Positions 42,534 through 52,071 are shown, numbered from the stretch's first letter. The stretch is 64,000 nt of DNA from Phytoactinopolyspora alkaliphila (GCF_010550695.1 NZ_JAAGOB010000004.1:310001-374000); one strand, 5' to 3'. Translations and numbers: made by a program. Notes: a model not told the origin generated them from the letters alone.

Positions 42534-43555
42534 GACGAGTAGTGCTCTTGACGACGGGCGGCACCATTGCTTCTCGGCTGCTGCCTCAAGGTGGCTATGG
42601 CGTTGCCACCAGTTCCAGCCTTGCTGCGCCGGTTGTTGACGACATCGGTCACGTCGACGTCCGATCAGTGACGCACCGCAACTCCTTCGATATGACGCAT
42701 CGCGACATACGGCAGATCACCGAGTCAGCCGCCGATGCCCTTTCCTCCCCAGACGTTGCCGGCGTAGTGGTGGCTCACGGAACGGATACTCTCGCCGAGA
42801 CAGCGGCGCTGCAGGCCCTCATTCATGCAGACCGAAGGCCGGTAGTTGTGACCGGCGCACAACGGCCACCCGATCATGCAGAGCCGGACGGCCCGCGCAA
42901 CCTTGCCGATGCCATCCGGGTGGCCGCGCACCCGTCCGCCCAGGGACTCGGGCCACTGGTGGTGTTCGGGAAACGGGTGCTTCCTGCTTGGGGGACGACA
43001 AAGGCTCACACCGCGTCACTGTCGGCCTTTCTGAGGGTGCTCGACGAGCCCGCTGCCTCGCATGGCGGGGGACGTGACCTATCGGTTCCCGGACTCGTGT
43101 CGCTTGGCTTTCCGATCCGTCGTCCGGATCCGCTGCCAGCGCCCACTCCGGTGTTCGACCACATGTCGGTGCCGGTCGTCACCAGCCACGTGGGAGCGGA
43201 TGGGCAACTGTTGGATCTTGTCGTGGCGGCTGGGGCGGACGCCGTCCTGATAGTCGGCACCGGATTGGGCAACGTGACAACGCCGCTGGCCCGTGCGGTG
43301 GAGAGAGCTGTGGCCCGAGGGTTGCCGATCGGGGTGTCGAGCCGAACTTTGCAGGGGCCACTGGCTCCCATCTACCGAAACGGCGGCGGACGTGACCTCG
43401 TCGACGCGGGTGCGGTGCTGCTCACAGGCGTCGATCCTGGCCAGGCACGAATATTCCTGGCACTCGTGGCGTCCCTTAATGATCACGACTCCCGGCTGAG
43501 CGAGTTACGTCGATACGCGAGCCGCTGGTGTGCACAAGACCCCGGCTCTCCCTAG
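42530..43555 (+). CDS. L-asparaginase family amidohydrolase
   Basis: 341 residues. Both catalytic threonine motifs are present: LLTTGGTIAS at residue 7-16 and VVVAHGTDTLAETA in the middle, with the partner lysine in WGTTKAHTAS. The C-terminal domain reads GADAVLIVGTGLGNVTTPLA. The fold hydrolyses asparagine or a related side-chain amide to ammonia. Only the part from ATG 42530 is real; it overlaps the M20D stop as ATGA. The last gene of the operon; its stop overlaps the stop of the convergent WYL gene by four bases. Confidence 0.92.
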   Translation: MRRVVLLTTGGTIASRLLPQGGYGVATSSSLAAPVVDDIGHVDVRSVTHRNSFDMTHRDIRQITESAADALSSPDVAGVVVAHGTDTLAETAALQALIHADRRPVVVTGAQRPPDHAEPDGPRNLADAIRVAAHPSAQGLGPLVVFGKRVLPAWGTTKAHTASLSAFLRVLDEPAASHGGGRDLSVPGLVSLGFPIRRPDPLPAPTPVFDHMSVPVVTSHVGADGQLLDLVVAAGADAVLIVGTGLGNVTTPLARAVERAVARGLPIGVSSRTLQGPLAPIYRNGGGRDLVDAGAVLLTGVDPGQARIFLALVASLNDHDSRLSELRRYASRWCAQDPGSP

Positions 43556-44505
43556 CCGCCAGCGGCACGGAGATAGCGATCGGCTTGCCGCCGCAGGTGG
43601 TCGGCGAACTCGGGCGGCTCGATCACGTCGAAGTCGACGTCGAGCATCGACACGTAGACGGCGAGCATGGTGAAGGAGTCGGACCCGGCGCTGATGATGC
43701 AGCTGTTCTCGTCCACTGCCTCGACCTTCACCACCGAGGGCAGCCGTCGGGACGCGTCGTCAGCCGGCATGTGCAGCCGTACCTGGGCACGCGCCTGCCA
43801 GGTGGCCGTGTCCACGCCGCTCGCCACGAAGGCAGCCACGTCGCCGCCGGGCAATTCACGCGGGGTGAAACGAGGGCCGGTGGGGATGCGCGGCGTCATC
43901 CGGTCGGCCCGGAACGTCCGCCAATCCATCCGCTCAACGTCCCACGCCACCAGGTACCAACGACGTCCCCGATGCACCAGGCGGTGTGGCTCCACCTTGC
44001 GCACACTCTCGGTGCCGTCGTGCCCGCGGTAATCGAACCGCAACTGCTCGTGGTCGCGACAAGCCACGGCGATGGCCATGAGCACGTCTGTGTCGACGGT
44101 AGGACCCGACTCCAGCGCAGGGACCGTGGACGACAGGAGCGTGGAGACCCGGTGACGCAGCCGGCTCGGCAGGACCTGCTGGAGTTTGGCGAGGGCACGG
44201 ACGGACGTCTCCTCGATGCCGGTGATGCTGCCGCCCGCGGCAGTGCGTAGCCCCACGGCTACGGCCACCACCTCGTCGTCGTCGAGCAAGAGCGGCGGCA
44301 TCTCGGCGCCGGCACCGAGCCGGTACCCGCCGGTGACACCGGGCGTCGAGTCCACCGGATAACCGAGGCTGCGTAGGCGTTCCACGTCCCGGCGTACAGT
44401 CCGGACTGCTACACCCATCCGTTCCGCTAGATCCGCGCTGGCCCATTCCCGGCGCGCTTGGAGGAGGGACAGCAAGCGGAGGAGTCGGGCGGAGGTTTCC
44501 AGCAT
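43552..44505 (-). CDS. WYL-domain transcriptional regulator
   Basis: 317 residues. N-terminal [55 protein letters not shown]. The WYL domain comes next with [50 protein letters not shown]; a WCX-type extension ends the protein. ATG 44505 begins homology; the open frame extends into the facing gene. It is divergent from the epoxide hydrolase with a long inverted repeat between them, so it probably controls that gene. WYL domains sense ligands such as nucleic acid species or small molecules. Confidence 0.9.
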   Translation of the reverse strand: MLETSARLLRLLSLLQARREWASADLAERMGVAVRTVRRDVERLRSLGYPVDSTPGVTGGYRLGAGAEMPPLLLDDDEVVAVAVGLRTAAGGSITGIEETSVRALAKLQQVLPSRLRHRVSTLLSSTVPALESGPTVDTDVLMAIAVACRDHEQLRFDYRGHDGTESVRKVEPHRLVHRGRRWYLVAWDVERMDWRTFRADRMTPRIPTGPRFTPRELPGGDVAAFVASGVDTATWQARAQVRLHMPADDASRRLPSVVKVEAVDENSCIISAGSDSFTMLAVYVSMLDVDFDVIEPPEFADHLRRQADRYLRAAGG

Positions 44506-44516
44506 GAATTCAAGTC

Positions 44517-44557
44517 TGCCACCAATCGCGGCCTTAACCTGGCCGCAATTGGCGGCA
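44517..44557. promoter_or_regulatory. long inverted repeat, likely WYL operator
   Basis: TGCCACCAATCGCGGCC (44517-44533) faces GGCCGCAATTGGCGGCA (44541-44557). 15 of 17 positions are complementary with a 7-base spacer. It occupies most of the 63-bp divergent gap between the WYL regulator and epoxide hydrolase genes. Confidence 0.75.
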
Positions 44558-44568
44558 ATGTTGTCCTC

Positions 44569-45774
44569 ATGACACACACAACAGACATCCGCCCGTACCG
44601 CATCGACATCCCGCAGGCCGACCTTGACGACCTGCGCGACCGCCTGGCCCGCACACGGTGGCCCGCGGTCATCAAGGGCACCGGCTGGGAGCGTGGCGTC
44701 CCGGTCGACTACCTCAAGGAGCTGGCCGAATACTGGCGCACCGAGTTCGACTGGCGCGCACAGGAGGCCAAGCTCAACGAGTTTCCGCAGTTCGTCACCA
44801 CCGTCGACGGCCAGGACATCCACTTTCTGCACGTGCGCTCACCGGAGCCGAACGCGCTGCCGCTCATCCTGACCCACGGCTGGCCGAGTTCGATCGTCGA
44901 GTTCACCGCGATGATCGGCCCGCTCACCGACCCTGCGGCGTATGGCGGCGATCCCGCCGACGCATTCCACGTGGTCGTGCCATCTATTCCCGGATACGGC
45001 TTCTCAACGCCCGTCCGCGAGGCAGGCTGGGGGAACCTGTTCCGGGTGGCGCAGGCGTTCGCCGAGATGATGCGCCGTCTGGGATACGAGCGTTACGCGG
45101 CTCAGGGTGGCGACGTCGGCGCCGGCGTGGCGGGGATGTTGGCCATGCTGGAGCCCGAGCGTGTCGTCGCCACCCATGTCAACGGGCCGACGCCGTATCC
45201 GTTCGGTCCTCCGCTGGAACTCGACGGGCTCTCCGACGACGAGCGGGCGCGGGCCGAGCGGTTCAACGAGTTCAAGGACGACGGCCTCGGCTACTTGCAT
45301 CTTCAATCAACCCGCCCGCAGACCGTCGGCTACGGCCTGACCGACTCGCCCGTCCAGCAGCTCGCGTGGATCGTGGAGAAGTTCAAGGAGTGGACCGACC
45401 CGGCGGCGGAGCTTCCCGACGATGCCGTGGATCGCGACCGGCTGCTGACCAACGTGAGCATCTATTGGTTCACCGGAACCGGTGTTACGGCCGCCCATTC
45501 GACATACGAGGGCATGCAGGCATTCCGTCAGTTCATCGAGGAGTCTGCCGGATTGGGGAACGACGACGACCCGTCGGCCCACGAGGATGCACCTGCCCTG
45601 CCGCCTGGCGGTGTCGCCGTGTTCGCCGCCGACAACAGCATTCGTCATCTGGTCGACCCAATGGGCAGCGTCGTTCATTGGTCCGAGTTCGACCGCGGCG
45701 GCCACTTCGCCGGCATGGAGACGCCTGACCTGCTCACCGGTGACGTGCGCCAGTTCTTCCGGGCCTACCGCTAG
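44569..45774 (+). CDS. epoxide hydrolase (EHN/alpha-beta hydrolase)
   Basis: 401 residues. An N-terminal EHN domain ([40 protein letters not shown]) is followed by the hydrolase core. The oxyanion motif is [18 protein letters not shown]. The nucleophile Asp is near 182 in [14 protein letters not shown], and the His lies in [15 protein letters not shown] at the end. Such enzymes open epoxides to diols; the substrate is unknown. ATG 44569 is chosen since upstream sequence is operator DNA. Confidence 0.92.
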   Translation: MTHTTDIRPYRIDIPQADLDDLRDRLARTRWPAVIKGTGWERGVPVDYLKELAEYWRTEFDWRAQEAKLNEFPQFVTTVDGQDIHFLHVRSPEPNALPLILTHGWPSSIVEFTAMIGPLTDPAAYGGDPADAFHVVVPSIPGYGFSTPVREAGWGNLFRVAQAFAEMMRRLGYERYAAQGGDVGAGVAGMLAMLEPERVVATHVNGPTPYPFGPPLELDGLSDDERARAERFNEFKDDGLGYLHLQSTRPQTVGYGLTDSPVQQLAWIVEKFKEWTDPAAELPDDAVDRDRLLTNVSIYWFTGTGVTAAHSTYEGMQAFRQFIEESAGLGNDDDPSAHEDAPALPPGGVAVFAADNSIRHLVDPMGSVVHWSEFDRGGHFAGMETPDLLTGDVRQFFRAYR

Positions 45775-45784
45775 CGCTCTGCAC

Positions 45785-46474
45785 CTAACGGTGACAGAGG
45801 CGGGTGAGGAGCTCGGCGGCGCGGGCCGAGGCCTCGGTGATGATGCGGTCTGCCGTCGCGGGGTCGAGCTCGGGTGCGGCGTTCGTGGAATCCGGCGACG
45901 ACGGGTGGGCGTTGCGGCGCTGGAGCTCGGCCAGCACGTCGTCCTCGGCTCGGCCGCGCATCAGCAGGAGTAGGAACGGGTCGGCGTCGAGCAGCCACGA
46001 CGCCTGGTAGCACAGGGCCGCGGCGTGGGTGCAGGGATGTCCCCAGTCGTCACAGGTGCAGCGCGGTTCTAGGTCGTCGATGCCGGGCAGAAGGGACACA
46101 CCTGCGTCATCGGCGGTCTCGGCCAGCTCGTACGGCATGTCGCGGTCCAGAAGGGCCGCGACGTGACCGGCCTTGGACGCGATTGCGTCCAGTAGGCGCT
46201 CCCAGTCCGCCTCGGAGAGCTCGTCGAGCGCCACCACGGTGTCGTGTGGCGTGTGGTCGTCTCCGAACACGGTCGCGGAGATACGGCCCGGGCTCACGGT
46301 GATGGTGCCGACATGCCCGCCGTGGGCGAAGACGCGGCCACGGCGGAGTGCGTCGGAATCCAGAGACGTGTCCTCCAGCGCGTCGATCCAGGCGTTGCCC
46401 CACCAGGTCTGCGCACGGCGGGTGCGGCGCTTGCGGGCTGGGAACGCCGGGAAGCCTTTGGCCAGCTCACTCAT
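45785..46474 (-). CDS. SWIM zinc-finger protein
   Basis: 229 residues. The SWIM motif CxC...CxH is seen as PRCTCDDWGHPCTHAAALCY near residue 140. The N-terminus has RRTRRAQTWWGNAWIDALED, the usual start of this family. It is encoded eight bases into the end of the SNF2 helicase gene (translational coupling), a pairing seen widely in actinobacteria. Function is unknown; a role with the helicase in DNA or RNA handling is inferred. ATG 46480, two codons upstream, is also possible. Confidence 0.88.
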   Translation of the reverse strand: MSELAKGFPAFPARKRRTRRAQTWWGNAWIDALEDTSLDSDALRRGRVFAHGGHVGTITVSPGRISATVFGDDHTPHDTVVALDELSEADWERLLDAIASKAGHVAALLDRDMPYELAETADDAGVSLLPGIDDLEPRCTCDDWGHPCTHAAALCYQASWLLDADPFLLLLMRGRAEDDVLAELQRRNAHPSSPDSTNAAPELDPATADRIITEASARAAELLTRLCHR

Positions 46475-49103
46475 GGGCACCTCGAAGTTCGACGAGTTCA
46501 GCGAGCTCGGCGTCGGAAAGCTCGCTGAGGGCGGTTTCGCCGGAGCCGAGCACGGCGTCGGCGAGGTCGCGTTTGGTTTCCAGCATGGCGGCGATGCGAT
46601 CCTCCACGGTGCCCTCGGCGATCAGCCGATGTACCTGGACCGGGCGGGTCTGCCCGATCCGGTAGGCGCGGTCCGTCGCCTGCTCCTCGACGGCGGGGTT
46701 CCACCAGCGGTCGTAATGGATCACGTGGCCGGCGCGGGTCAGGTTCAGCCCGGTGCCGGCGGCCTTCAGTGACAGGATGAACACCGGCGCCGCTCCGTCC
46801 GGGCTTTCCTGGAACCGGCGCACCATCTGCTCGCGCTGATCCACCGGCGTCCCGCCGTGGAGCACTTGCACCGGCACACCCTGGGCGCCCAGATGCTCAT
46901 CCAGCAGGCGCGCCATGCTGACGTACTGGGTGAAGACGAGCACGGCATCGCCTTCGGATGTGATGGTGCCGACCAGCTCGTCGAGCAGGTCGAGCTTGCC
47001 CGAGCGGCCTGGTGCTCCGAGCGGCTCCTTCAGGTACTGAGCCGGGTGGTTGCAGATCTGCTTTAGTGCGGTCAGCAAGGCGAGCACCAGGCCCCGTCGG
47101 GCCATACCCTCACTCGTCGCGATCCTGGCCATGGTGTCCCGCACGGCGGTCTCATACAGCCGCACCTGCTCAGCGGTGAGCGACACCGGCCGGTCGGTCA
47201 CCGTCTTCGGCGGCAGCTCCGGCGCGATCCCGGGATCGGACTTGCGGCGGCGCAGCAGGAAGGGACCGACCAGGCGGGTGAGACGGCGCGCCGCCTCGGT
47301 GGCGTGCGGCGCCCGGCCTGATTCGATCGGATCGGCCCAGCGAGATTGGAACTGGTGGCGCGAACCCAGGAGGCCCGGCGTGGTCCAGTCCAGGATCGCC
47401 CACAGCTCGGCCAGGTTGTTCTCCACCGGGGTACCGGTCAACGCGATCCGGGCGCTCGCCGGTATGGCCCGCAGCGCTTGCGCCGTCTTCGACCGGGCGT
47501 TCTTGATGTGCTGGGCCTCGTCGGAGACGAGCATCCCCCAGGGCGCAATGGAGAGGGCGTCGTCGTTGTCACCGGCGTCGAGGCGCATCGTGCCGTAGGT
47601 GGTGATGACGAAGCCGCGGTCGGTGTGGTCGAGCACCGCCTCGATGTCCCGGGACGAGCCGTGGAACCGCCGCACTGGCGTTCCCGGAGCGAAGCGGGCG
47701 ATCTCGCGCTCCCAATTGCCCATGAGCGACGCCGGACAGACGACGAGGGTCCGCCCGGCGGTGGACGGATCGGACTGACGGTGCAGATGCAGCGCGATGA
47801 CGGTGATCGTCTTGCCCAGACCCATGTCGTCCGCGAGACATGCGCCGAGTCCCAATGAGGTCATCCGGTGCAGCCAGCGCAACCCGCGCAGCTGGTAGTC
47901 CCGAAGCGTCGCCCTGAGCTGGGCGGGTGCTTCGACCGGCTCATCTCCCGACTCGGGCGCCGCGATCCGGTCGCGCAGCTTCTCCAGCCAGCCCGTCGGC
48001 TCCACGGTGAACCGCTCGCCGCCGATCTCCGCCGTTCCGGTCAACGCCGCGCCAAGCGCATCGAGGGCATTCACCGTCTTGGGCTCGGTCTCGCTCGCCT
48101 TCTCCGCGAGCCTCGGATCCACCAGGACCCACTGGCCGCGAACCTTGGCGAACGGCCCTCGGCTGGCGGCGATCACATCGAGCTCAGTCTGGGTGAGCTC
48201 GGCGCCGCCCAGAGTGAAACGCCAGCTCAGATGCAACGGCTCGATACCGTCGAACGCGAATATGTCATCCACGCGCCGACCATGGCTAGAGGGGTGCGAG
48301 AGCGGGCCCGACGTTGGTATCACCGCGGTGACGCCGAGCTCGGTGGCGATCTCGGGCGGCCACGCCAGACCGATGCCAGCCGCGGCCAGGCGTTCCGCGC
48401 CGCCACCCAGTAGGTCGCTCACCTCGTCGTCGTCCAGGGCCAACCGGTCCGGAACCTGCTGCCTCAGCAGCCGTTCCAGAGGTGCCCAGACGCCCGCCGC
48501 CCGGCGCAGACCCAGCATCGTGGCGGCGCGGGCTCCGGGGCCGAACCGCTCCCCATCTGTCCACAGTTCGGTGAGGTCCTCGATGTTCGCCGTTTCGGCC
48601 AGAGCGTGGATCTGGACGACGGCGAGAAGGCGTTCCCCCGGCGTGCTGGCCTCCAGCGCGTCAACGCCTCCAGGCAGCTCCAAGCGCAGCGCGATACCCA
48701 CGCCGGCGTTGACATCCGGTGTCGCGAGATAGTCGGCGACGGCGTCGAGGTATTCCCGGGCATTGCGGACACCGTCCGGTGCGCGTGACTCCAGATCCTC
48801 GAGGAGCTCGTCGTCGCCGGAGCGGTCCAGACGCCAGACAACCGAGCCGGTCACGGTGTGGACGTCCGGGACTATCCGGCGCTCCTTGACCTGCTCTACG
48901 GCGACGAGCGTGGCGGCACGCCAGAATTCCACCGTGGGATGCGCGCCGGAGTGCCGAGCCCGGCAGAGCGCCGGAACCGCCTCGGCCAGGGACCACTCCA
49001 CGGTGGACCCCGGATCGTCCGGGCTCCGGAAGATCAGCCGGCCGCTTCGGGGTGGAGTGTTCGGCTCGAAGGTGGTGATGCTTCGTCGGAGCTCGGAATC
49101 CAC
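46467..49103 (-). CDS. SNF2/RapA-type helicase-like ATPase
   Basis: 878 residues. The N-terminal half holds a DUF3670/SNF2_N-associated region. The ATPase core has motif I ACLADDMGLGKTITVIALHL, motif II LVSDEAQHIKNARSKT, LTGTPVENNLAELW and then the C-terminal lobe AVLVFTQYVSMARLLDEHL and DRWWNPAVEEQATDRAYRIG. SNF2 proteins use ATP to move along or remodel nucleic acid-protein complexes. Start is GTG 49103. It forms an operon with the SWIM protein gene. Confidence 0.93.
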   Translation of the reverse strand: MDSELRRSITTFEPNTPPRSGRLIFRSPDDPGSTVEWSLAEAVPALCRARHSGAHPTVEFWRAATLVAVEQVKERRIVPDVHTVTGSVVWRLDRSGDDELLEDLESRAPDGVRNAREYLDAVADYLATPDVNAGVGIALRLELPGGVDALEASTPGERLLAVVQIHALAETANIEDLTELWTDGERFGPGARAATMLGLRRAAGVWAPLERLLRQQVPDRLALDDDEVSDLLGGGAERLAAAGIGLAWPPEIATELGVTAVIPTSGPLSHPSSHGRRVDDIFAFDGIEPLHLSWRFTLGGAELTQTELDVIAASRGPFAKVRGQWVLVDPRLAEKASETEPKTVNALDALGAALTGTAEIGGERFTVEPTGWLEKLRDRIAAPESGDEPVEAPAQLRATLRDYQLRGLRWLHRMTSLGLGACLADDMGLGKTITVIALHLHRQSDPSTAGRTLVVCPASLMGNWEREIARFAPGTPVRRFHGSSRDIEAVLDHTDRGFVITTYGTMRLDAGDNDDALSIAPWGMLVSDEAQHIKNARSKTAQALRAIPASARIALTGTPVENNLAELWAILDWTTPGLLGSRHQFQSRWADPIESGRAPHATEAARRLTRLVGPFLLRRRKSDPGIAPELPPKTVTDRPVSLTAEQVRLYETAVRDTMARIATSEGMARRGLVLALLTALKQICNHPAQYLKEPLGAPGRSGKLDLLDELVGTITSEGDAVLVFTQYVSMARLLDEHLGAQGVPVQVLHGGTPVDQREQMVRRFQESPDGAAPVFILSLKAAGTGLNLTRAGHVIHYDRWWNPAVEEQATDRAYRIGQTRPVQVHRLIAEGTVEDRIAAMLETKRDLADAVLGSGETALSELSDAELAELVELRGAHE

Positions 49104-49288
49104 GCACTACCTCTTCTGCCGGTCCGTCTGGGCGGGATGCCCAACGCCGCCGTCACGCCGCATATTCCGCGAGCTCCGGATCGGAGGGCTGGGGGAGGCT
49201 TCTGCGGGCACTTTAAGAGCTGTCCGTGCGATGCTTTTCCCGCACGGGCCGCGACGCCCGCAGGGCCTTCCCAGCCCGCCCATTGGGG

Positions 49289-49633
49289 CTACCGAAGCGC
49301 ACCGAGCGGGGCGACGACGATTCCGCCCTTCTCGCAGACCCAGTGCGGGTCGGGGCCGAGTTCCGGCTCGATCCGCATCTCATGCGGGGAGGTCTCGTCG
49401 CAGGCCTTGCACAGGGGCCAGCGTCCTAGTCCCTGGTCGAGAAGCCGGTCCTGTACATCCTGAGCGATCTGCCCGGCGACGAACGCGGCGCCATCGGGCC
49501 ACTGCTCTACCCACCAGCGGCGCTCGGTGACGGCCTCGTCCAGAACGTCGACCGCGGCGGCCGCGTCGGCGCCGCGGGCATTGAGGTCACGGAGCACCAC
49601 GGCGCGCGCCGAGAAGAGGACATCGTCGTTCAC
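49289..49633 (-). CDS. conserved hypothetical protein with C-terminal cysteines
   Basis: 114 residues. LFSARAVVLRDLNARGADAA, DEAVTERRWWVEQWPDGAAF and, near the end, WPLCKACDETSPHEMRI then HWVCEKGG are visible. The Cys pattern (CxxC and a later Cys) suggests a small metal site, but I know no function. The GTG at 49633 is chosen so as not to overlap the cutC promoter; an ATG in the same frame at 49723 exists. A hairpin-bearing gap (49104-49288) separates it from the helicase gene start. Confidence 0.6.
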   Translation of the reverse strand: MNDDVLFSARAVVLRDLNARGADAAAAVDVLDEAVTERRWWVEQWPDGAAFVAGQIAQDVQDRLLDQGLGRWPLCKACDETSPHEMRIEPELGPDPHWVCEKGGIVVAPLGALR

Positions 49634-49725
49634 ACCATCGATGGTGCCAGGTGCCGGGCGCAGCGCGAAACGGGCTGGAACGGGCCTGACCGCCTGAGGC
49701 GGCGGAGGTGGCACACTGTGCACCT

Positions 49726-50430
49726 ATGCAGCCCCTGCTCGAAGTCATCGTCCTCGGTGCGGCTGATGCCGCCGGGGCGGTGGAGGGTGGCGCGGACCGC
49801 CTCGAAGTGGTGACCGACATGGGCGCCGGTGGCCTGACGCCGTCCGTCCAGACTGTGCGCGACCTCAAGCGCGCCTGTGACCTTCCGTTGCGGGTCATGC
49901 TCCGAGCCAACGACGGCTTCGCCACCAGCGGTTCCGAGCTGTCCCGGCTGATGGGTGCCGCGCATCAGCTCTATGCCGCGGGCGCGGACGGCTTCGTTCT
50001 CGGCTTTCTCAACCCGGCCGTGGAGATCGACGTCGACGCGACCCTTGCGCTGGTCGAGGAGCTCAGCGGGGCGCCGTGGACGTTCCACCGGGCCATCGAC
50101 CAGACCCTCGACGACGACCGTGCCTGGGAGACCGTGTCGGGCCTTCCGGGGCTGGATACGGTGCTGACCGCAGGCTCCCCGCGGGGGGTAGGGGCCGGGC
50201 TGGACGAGCTGTGCCGCCGTGCGGTCGACTCGCCGGTGGCGGCGAAGCTGATGATGGCCGGCGGCGGACTGGCGCCGGACCATGTTCCGTGGCTGGCTCG
50301 TGCGGGCGTGCGCCAGTTCCACATCGGCGCGGCGGCTCGCCCTGGCCGGTCGTGGAAGGCGTACACCGACGCCGCCTTGATCCGGTCCTGGCGCAGGCTC
50401 ATCGACGATGCGGTGGCGTCGGCTCTGTGA
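49726..50430 (+). CDS. cutC: CutC family protein
   Basis: 234 residues, TIM-barrel. LLEVIVLGAADAAGAVEGGA, DRLEVVTDMGAGGLTPSV, LRVMLRANDGFATSG, WTFHRAIDQTLDDDRAWETV and GVRQFHIGAAAR are characteristic. CutC was linked to copper handling in E. coli but its role is disputed; it may be an enzyme. ATG 49726 follows GGAGGTGG. The next gene starts inside its stop codon. Confidence 0.9.
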   Translation: MQPLLEVIVLGAADAAGAVEGGADRLEVVTDMGAGGLTPSVQTVRDLKRACDLPLRVMLRANDGFATSGSELSRLMGAAHQLYAAGADGFVLGFLNPAVEIDVDATLALVEELSGAPWTFHRAIDQTLDDDRAWETVSGLPGLDTVLTAGSPRGVGAGLDELCRRAVDSPVAAKLMMAGGGLAPDHVPWLARAGVRQFHIGAAARPGRSWKAYTDAALIRSWRRLIDDAVASAL

Positions 50431-50684
50431 TCCTCGTCGACCCGCCAGCCTGGGCCCGCTACGGACAGCTGTGGTCCCATCTCACCTCGGACCACTCGTT
50501 CGAGGAGCTGCACATGTTCGCCGCTGAACTGGGCCTGCCCGCACGGAGCTTCGACGGTGACCACTACGACCTGCCGGAATCGATGTATCAGGCCGCCGTG
50601 GCGGCAGGAGCCGTCCCGGTCAGCGGGAAAGAGCTGGTGGCCCGGTTGGTGGCGGCGGGCCTGCGTCGCCGCAAGCGCCACTGA
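50427..50684 (+). CDS. DUF4031 protein
   Basis: 85 residues: ILVDPPAWARYGQLWSHLTS, DHSFEELHMFAAELGLPARS and DGDHYDLPESMYQAAVAAGA, then a basic end RRRKRH. This is the DUF4031 family, small soluble proteins of unknown function. GTG 50427 overlaps the cutC stop (GTGA), so translation is coupled. Confidence 0.85.
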   Translation: MILVDPPAWARYGQLWSHLTSDHSFEELHMFAAELGLPARSFDGDHYDLPESMYQAAVAAGAVPVSGKELVARLVAAGLRRRKRH

Positions 50685-50728
50685 TCGCGGTTTGGGGTGA
50701 CTGGCGGGGTGGCCAGGGGTGGCCGGGG

Positions 50729-50776
50729 GCGGTACGGGCGGCCGGGTGCGGTACGGGCGGCCGGTGCGGTAGGGGT
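50729..50776. repeat. short G-rich tandem repeats
   Basis: GGTACGGGCGGCCGGGTGC is followed by GGTACGGGCGGCCGGTGC and a decayed third unit. Upstream GGGGTGGCCAGGGG also repeats. It sits in the 235-bp gap after DUF4031. Simple-sequence expansion without further signal. Confidence 0.65.
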
Positions 50777-50782
50777 TCTGGT

Positions 50783-50897
50783 GCCTTTGCAATGCACACC
50801 TATACGCACATGGGCCGGCGGGCTGCGTGGAGGCTCGTGGTGGTGCCCTGTGCTCTGAGCTAGATCAATGATGCGTATCTGTGCGCATTGCAAAGGC
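50783..50897. repeat. long imperfect inverted repeat before the acyltransferase gene
   Basis: GCCTTTGCAATGCACACC (50783-50800) and the segment after it face TGTGCGCATTGCAAAGGC (50880-50897). The arms are about 28 bp with a few mismatches and enclose about 59 bp. The ends are best conserved (GCCTTTGCAATGC). This could be a very small mobile element remnant or an operator pair for the downstream gene. Confidence 0.65.
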
Positions 50898-50919
50898 TGG
50901 GGGAGGGAAACCACAAGAG

Positions 50920-52071
50920 ATGGGATCATGCGGCCCGATCGGCCGGGCGCTCGCCAGCGTCGACGAGCGTGTCGATAGCACGCCCGAAACACGCAACCGG
51001 GCGATCGACTTCCTGCGGGTCGCCGCCATCTGCGTGGTGGTGATCTGGCACTGGGCGTTGTCCATCAATCACCGCCGAGACGGACAGCTGGTCAACCCGA
51101 ACCCGGTCGAGCAAGTTCCCGGTGGATGGCTGCTTACGTGGGTGCTCCAGGTCATGCCGATCTTCTTCATCATCGGTGGATACGCGAACCTCACCGGCTG
51201 GGACTCGGTCACGAGGCAAGGCGGCGCGGCCTACGCATTTCTCCGCAGACGCATGAGCCGCCTGCTTCTGCCAGCAGCGGTGTTCGCAGCCGTCTGGGTG
51301 CTCGTCGAGCTCACGCTGCGGCTGACGCTGACCGACTACGCCGGTGCCCTGGATCTCATGCCGATCATCTTCACCCCGTTGTGGTTCCTCGGGGCATACG
51401 TCCTGGTGACCATGCTGGTCCCACTTACCGCGCGTCTGCATCGCCGGTTCGGTGCCGGCGCCACGATCGCGTGGGGCGTGCTCGTCGTCGTGGTGGATCT
51501 CGCCAGGTTCGGCGTGGGTGAGGAGTGGCTGGGACTGGCCAACTCGGCATTGGTATGGATCTTTGTTCACCAGCTCGGTTATCTGTGGCGCGACGGTTCC
51601 CTCGATCCGATCGGCCGGCGCTGGGTACTCGTAATCGGCGGCTACGCCGCCGTCGCCGCAGCGACGACGTTGGACTCGTACCCGAGATCGATGGTCGCCG
51701 TCGCGGGTGAAGACGTGAGCCACATGTGGCCGACGACGGCGGTGATCGGCGCTTTGGCGCTCGGCCAGACCGGTCTGGCCTCCCTCGCGGCGCCCGCGCT
51801 GCGCCGCTGGATGCGGCATAGAGCCGCATACCGGCTCGTCGTCCTCCTGGGCGGCGTGCTCCTGACGATCTTCCTTTGGCATATGACCGCGCTGTTGATC
51901 GTCTTCCTCATGGTCGAGGCGCTCGGGTTCACGCCTGGCGCCGAGCCGACGCTCGAGTGGTGGTTGCTGCGGCCGTTCTGGGTGGTCGCGCCCGCGCTTG
52001 TCCTGGTGGTGTTCGTCGCCCTGTTCGCGCCGATCGAGCAGCGGATCCGCCGTGCTCTGTCGCTGACGTGA
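50920..52071 (+). CDS. acyltransferase family 3 membrane protein
   Basis: 383 residues and about ten membrane helices. The start of the domain reads RAIDFLRVAAICVVVIWHWA, with the conserved basic and aromatic residues of this family, then VMPIFFIIGGYANLTGW and FLRRRMSRLLLPAAVFA. These proteins O-acylate extracellular sugars, peptidoglycan or antibiotics. Here the domain lacks an SGNH tail. Substrate unknown. The ATG at 50920 is preferred; a GTG at 50881 lies inside the inverted repeat. Confidence 0.85.
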   Translation: MGSCGPIGRALASVDERVDSTPETRNRAIDFLRVAAICVVVIWHWALSINHRRDGQLVNPNPVEQVPGGWLLTWVLQVMPIFFIIGGYANLTGWDSVTRQGGAAYAFLRRRMSRLLLPAAVFAAVWVLVELTLRLTLTDYAGALDLMPIIFTPLWFLGAYVLVTMLVPLTARLHRRFGAGATIAWGVLVVVVDLARFGVGEEWLGLANSALVWIFVHQLGYLWRDGSLDPIGRRWVLVIGGYAAVAAATTLDSYPRSMVAVAGEDVSHMWPTTAVIGALALGQTGLASLAAPALRRWMRHRAAYRLVVLLGGVLLTIFLWHMTALLIVFLMVEALGFTPGAEPTLEWWLLRPFWVVAPALVLVVFVALFAPIEQRIRRALSLT

